This document shows positions 33,066 through 37,198 of a stretch of 37,198 nt of DNA, in pieces. This DNA comes from Fomitopsis serialis (taxonomy: Eukaryota > Basidiomycota > Agaricomycetes > Polyporales > Fomitopsidaceae). Every line of letters begins with the position of its first letter. Position 1 is the first letter of the stretch. The notes under the pieces are model-generated. The model ran no database searches. It was given only the letters and a program-made list of their open reading frames with translations, and was not told the DNA's origin. The translations under genes were made by a program, and so were the position numbers. The stretch covers positions 1-37,198 of the forward strand of contig NW_025955340.1 of the NCBI RefSeq assembly GCF_022376445.1, written 5' to 3'.

Positions 33066-33969
33066 ATGGCCGGTGCGCGGGGTTGCTTTAACTGCGGAGG
33101 ATGTAAGTGAATCTTGCGCGCGACTCTTGGAACACTCAACAAACACTTCGCCCTCAGTTGGCCACCAGGCCGCGAGCTGCCCAAAGGCGGGCACGCCGAC
33201 TTGGTACGTATCAGACCAATTCTGCAATGCCATTGTCACTGACGGCGCTGATTGTAGCTATAACTGTATGTCCGATCTTGCGCGGGCAATCCTCTCTTGA
33301 CAGCCTGTTTAGGCGGCGGCGAGGGCCATGTCTCCCGCGACTGCACGGGTGAGGCAAAACCAAAGGCTTGCTACAAGTGCGGCAAGGAAGGGCACCTGGT
33401 GAGTGCGCCGCAACATTTGCCTTTCTTTTACTCATCCGAGCCTCCAGTCGCGGGACTGCCCCGAGACGGTGGCCGCTCCGGCCGGCGCTGGTTACGGTGG
33501 TAGCCAGGAATGCTACCGCTGCGGTCAGGTCGGCCACATCGCGCGTGCGTGTCCCCAGGCGGGCACCACTGCCGGGGGAAGCTCTGGTGCATTCTCCGGT
33601 GGTGGAGCGAACAAAACCTGGTCAGTGGTGCAGTACTGTGACCGCGACTCTAAACTTATTTTGACTCTAGCTACACTTGTGGAGGAGTTGGCCATCTGTC
33701 GCGGGATTGCGTGCAAGGCAGTCGGTGCTACAACTGCTCCGGCATCGTAAGTCGCTCATTGGCGCGAAAAGCACTCGTTCTCAATTTCTTTTAGGGGCAC
33801 ATGTCGAAAGATTGCCCGCAACCCCAGCGGCGCGCGTGTTACACTTGCGGCTCGGAGGGGTGAGTCTATCTATCTGTGCCGCGCACTGTATGTCCTGACA
33901 GAACTTTGCAGCCATATTTCGCGCGACTGCCCGACGACCGCGTCGGCGGCTGTAGAGGATGCTGCTTAG
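33066..33969 (+). CDS. GIS2: CCHC zinc-knuckle nucleic-acid-binding protein (Gis2/Byr3/CNBP type)
   Basis: The spliced protein of about 180 aa consists of seven CCHC knuckles: CFNCGGFGHQAASC, CYNCGGEGHVSRDC, CYKCGKEGHLSRDC, CYRCGQVGHIARAC, CYTCGGVGHLSRDC, CYNCSGIGHMSKDC and CYTCGSEGHISRDC. They are separated by short linkers, the longest of which is Gly-rich. This is the architecture of yeast Gis2 and animal CNBP, cytoplasmic proteins that bind mRNA and aid translation. Most introns interrupt knuckles. Knuckle 2 needs an 8-base micro-exon (33258-33265) to stay in frame. All zinc ligands are present. The start is the first ATG, directly before knuckle 1. Confidence 0.93.
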
Positions 33970-34349
33970 TTTTCGTCTATGATACTGTAATATTGCGCTC
34001 GATCGATCCGCCCTAGTGTCAATGTCCTCGCATATCTTGTTGTCTGTCTACTGAATGATGATATGACGGCCGCGCCCCGATCTCGACTCGAGTCTGGTGT
34101 GATGGCATTGTCGGCGTCGGCGCCCCGACGCTGTGCTAAGAAAGGCTCGAGCGGACTGGAGTACATCGGGGGTGACCTGGGCGGAAAATAGGCCTGATGT
34201 GAGTGGTACGGCCAATCCCGTGCCGCTCCGCCCCGGCGTTATGCGGGCGGTAACGTCGCTCAACTGCCTGCTCCGTTTTCGCGTTGTCGCCTGTGCGCAT
34301 CCCTCCCTCATCCCCTTCGCCTCTCCGTCCTGTCTACCTCGTCCTCGTA
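33970..34349. other. Intergenic, CCHC gene 3' end and COX5 promoter
   Basis: No gene is seen. The last 90 bases are pyrimidine-rich (CATCCCTCCCTCATCCCC), as in the promoters of neighbouring genes. Confidence 0.35.
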
Positions 34350-35076
34350 ATGCAAGCACTGCGCTGGCGCGTCCCGAGCGTCTCTCCCCCGTACGCCCGC
34401 TCATCACGGCGACGGCCAGCGGGCACGCGTCTGCGACCTCGCCGCGTCGTCCTCGTCACCAGCTGCCATTCCGCTTTCCAACGTGGAGGCCCAGTGGGAG
34501 CAGCTCTCCACCGACGAGCAGCCACGGTCCACCAGCAGCTCGAGGAGATCCAGAAGAAGACTGGAAGTCCCTCTCGCTCGACGAGAAGAAGGCGGGTACG
34601 TTGAGCCATGTCCGCGGCGCTATCTGCCCGCCCGACGCCGCTGCAACTTGCGCCTGTCATGGCTGAATCCGCCCTTCGTGTGATCCACTAGCTTACTACG
34701 TCGCGTTCGGCCCTCCGCCCTCGTCGTCCGGACAACCCTCCCGTACGGCCTGAAGGTCACCCTCGGCACGGTAGCTGGTATTGCCGCTTGGCGTCGTCTT
34801 CGCAGCCGTTAGGTCCCAGGGTATGCTCTCCTTCCGCTGGATATTCCTCGGTGCTGTGTACTCACAATGTCCCTAGCCCCACCTCACCGAAGTCGATCAG
34901 CAAGGAGTGGGAGGAGGCTTCAAACGAAGCCGTGCGCTGGAACAGAAAATGAATCCCATCACTGGTTCGTCGCTGTCTCTCGCAGACTCTATGTGCCCCT
35001 GACGCTGACTCTGCGCCTATGTATAGGTATCTCTTCCGAGGGGTACAGCGGCAAGGGTTTCGTCACGCACAAGTAA
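34350..35076 (+). pseudogene. Cytochrome c oxidase subunit COX5/IV-like gene broken by several frame shifts
   Basis: Pieces of the nuclear COX5 (mammalian subunit IV) protein occur in the right order but in different frames. They are an Arg-rich presequence (MQALRWRVPSV), then PAAIPLSNVEAQWEQLSTDE, then ATVHQQLEEIQKK, then DWKSLSLDEKKA before an intron. After it come AYYVAFGP, TLGTVAGIAA, a VVFAAVRSQ piece, SISKEWEEASNE, ALEQKMNPITG and GISSEGYSGKGFVTHK. Between pieces the frame changes by one or two bases, without GT..AG introns that could explain it; two breaks look like loss of one G (after STDEQ and after QKK). Splice sites and the stop are intact. It is either a pseudogene or a cluster of sequence errors. 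Known role: inner mitochondrial membrane, respiratory complex IV. Confidence 0.7.
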
Positions 35077-35535
35077 CCACACCTCTTGCTGCAGTCGCCG
35101 GGCGTGGGCGTCACGCACCACTGAGCCGTCCCAGTGCCAGTGCTTTCATTCGGGACAATATGTTGGCAACGGCGTCGAATAGAGTATCTGCATTACCGAA
35201 CCTCTCAGCCAACAATAATCACAGTTTCTATCGCTGCCTCAACGGCTTCGAGCGCGCGCCTCATTGTACCGGCCCTCCCGTCCGTCGCGTCAAATGAAAA
35301 GTGCTCTCTCCGAGCCCAACTGTCAACAATGACCCTGGCTTGAATGTGCAACGCGAATTTTTCGTATCTTGCGATATCGAGAGGGATGGTCGTCGTGCGT
35401 GCGACGTCATCATGCATGACACCGTCTCAGGGACAGTTGAGCCACCTCAAGTAGACACGGCGATGCGCAAGCACTCCAGGCGGGCATATAGCTATTAGCG
35501 AATGTGAGGCGTGTACAAGCGCAGACTGCAGGCAA
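35077..35535. other. Convergent intergenic region, nothing recognised
   Basis: This separates the COX5-like gene (plus) from RPN8 (minus) and presumably holds both 3' UTRs. No supported frame, RNA or repeat. Confidence 0.35.
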
Positions 35536-36734
35536 CTACAGGCCCTTGTCGCCGGAGTTCGTTTTACTTGAATCCGTCGCAGACCCCTTCCCTGCTGCAT
35601 CCTTCTCGTCCACCTTCTTATCCTCGCCCTTGGTCTCCTCGAACTCCACCCGACCAATGGTCGCCTTGTTGTCCACGAGCGCGTGGAGAGCGATGACGGC
35701 CCGGAGCAGACTGCTCAGGTATACGACGAGCAGCTGGTCGTTCGTACTTGTAGCAAAGCTCTGCGTCGACTCGGGGTCGTTGAGATGCGGGAGGAGGTTC
35801 AGCGCGTCCTGTATGTGGTAGACGATCTGGTGGTTCACGGGCATCTTCCCCGCCGCGACGTCCGTAAGGTAATTCCGGATGTCGTCTATGCGGGATTGGA
35901 GGCCGCGCAGAGAGCTGAGCTGCTCGGAGACACGGGTCGCGAGGGTGGTTGTGGTCGAGTCTTTGATGTCCCGGAGCAGGTGCTCGACACCGATCTCCTC
36001 TGCTTCTTCCGCTTCAATTGCTGACGGCACGTGGAGGAACGTCTTCCGGGTTTCTGTACCGTCCTGGAATGAGGTTAGGTGCACGGACATTACTTGCGTA
36101 TGGAGGAGACGTACGTCTTTGATTTCCTCCACTGCGAAGTATGCGTCCGTCGGGATGCCCACCGTGTTTGGTCGTACGTCCACGATCACCATGACTGGTC
36201 GTGCAATGTATCTCTTCAATAGGTCGTTGATCTCCTGGTCCGAAGCCCGAAGCTTGGGGCCAGTGTGGTACCACCCGATCATCCGCTCTCGTGCTACACT
36301 TTAGTTAGCAGCGGAACGGGATGTGAGAACGGAGCGGACGAACCGTTGACCTTCTTGAACATCTCCCACATGCCCTCAATATAGTTATGGTCCAAGAACC
36401 ATGTCTTGCTGTCCTTCTCGTCCTCCTCGAAGGGAATGCCGAAGGAGTTCGCGACGTTGACGGTCTTGCCGTTGTCCTGCCCTAGGAGGATGCCAATGAC
36501 GCGCTTGCTAGAGCTGCGTTGGACAGTACGTGCATGGTGATCTGTGACGGAAAGGAGGACGAGGGGATGTACAACTGTTGCTGTTCATTAGTGTCGCGTC
36601 TGGACGCTAGGTCGGTAGTACACACCGACAGTGGTTCCAGACAAGGCTGCTAGCTTAACGAAAAACATCGTCAGTTTTACATCCACACGCAACATAGACG
36701 TATAGCGAACCTGCTCTGATGTTGTTGCGACCAT
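35536..36734 (-). CDS. RPN8: 26S proteasome regulatory subunit Rpn8
   Basis: The gene starts MVATTSEQ in a 24-base first coding exon. It then reads [95 protein letters not shown] and [19 protein letters not shown]-terminal helical part and a Lys/Asp/Ser tail end in GDKGL. These match the MPN domain and MPN-linked helices of Rpn8. The JAMM zinc motif is absent (WYHTGPKL), as expected for the non-catalytic partner of Rpn11 in the proteasome lid. At least five exons give about 340 aa, normal for the family. Confidence 0.94.
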
Positions 36735-37198
36735 AGTGGCGGACGGAGGATGCGTGCAAAAGGTAAAGTCTGCTGTGGCTTCTGCAAGCACGGTAGGACG
36801 CGTACGCGTCCAGATCTCGTGGTGTCTATTTGTCCTTGTTGCCCAACGGCCTCTACGAGACTTCCATTTTTGGGCAAGAACGCCTGCGAGCTATGAACTC
36901 GAAGCATGCGCTTTCACCGTTTTGTGATATACATTGCAGTTTTTGGCTTAGGTCATCGGCTTGACGGGATGTCAAACATAGATAGTCCTACCCATAGGAC
37001 CCCTGGGTCGACAGCGCCTTGGCTTCACAATCTACGGAGGTTGTCGATGTCTTAAACTAAATCTGGATATGTGAGTTGAAAGCGGCTGCGAGTTTGGTTC
37101 GTGGATTGAGATAGAACGGTACTCCGTTATAATCCTCCAACTCACATAGAGCCGAGGCTTGGTGGCATATACAGTACGCAGTTGGACGGGCACGGTAA
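36735..37198. other. Right edge, RPN8 upstream region
   Basis: This is probably the RPN8 promoter and unassigned intergenic DNA. There is no supported frame or repeat up to the window end. Confidence 0.35.

Noticed and set aside
32628..33110. 160-codon plus-strand frame upstream of the CCHC gene
   Set aside because: It is GC-rich low-complexity sequence that overlaps the start of the CCHC gene in another frame and shows no protein features.

Overview
This window reads as nuclear DNA of a filamentous basidiomycete, most likely an Agaricomycete. The genes carry many short introns of about 50 to 60 bases with GT..AG ends, and the recognisable proteins are fungal housekeeping proteins. There is no sign of operons, plasmids, phage or CRISPR.

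The left third (1 to about 13.9 kb) is an accessory region. It holds a tandem array, all on the minus strand, of one gene family I cannot identify. I resolve eight members: a truncated copy at the window edge, three intact three-exon genes (about 259, 271 and 275 aa), one copy with a 14-base deletion in its first exon, and three strongly diverged members. The members share exon phases, an intron-1 branch-point block and an N-terminal module with a Lys/Pro/Arg core followed by FAAILD..W. The close members also share an upstream promoter block, and most have an SP/TP-rich tail. Between the copies lie stretches with no gene I can support.

From 14.4 kb onward the window is a gene-dense housekeeping block. 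In order it holds: a METTL16-type RNA m6A methyltransferase (minus, 11 exons); cytosolic glutamyl-tRNA synthetase (plus, 9 exons); an uncharacterised beta-rich protein (minus); a poorly resolved stretch with possible membrane-protein exons (21-24.3 kb, minus); splicing factor SF3B2 (minus); translation factor eIF4A (plus); a dual-specificity phosphatase (plus); a Rab GTPase (minus); ATP synthase epsilon (plus); a seven-knuckle CCHC protein of the Gis2/CNBP type (plus); a cytochrome c oxidase COX5-type gene broken by several frame shifts (plus); and proteasome subunit Rpn8 (minus).

Three pairs are divergent and share short promoters: METTL16/GluRS, SF3B2/eIF4A and Rab/ATP synthase epsilon. Many of the genes act in RNA metabolism or translation (METTL16, GluRS, SF3B2, eIF4A, CCHC protein), but this looks like ordinary housekeeping neighbourhood rather than a functional cluster. 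The most novel element is the tandem family on the left.
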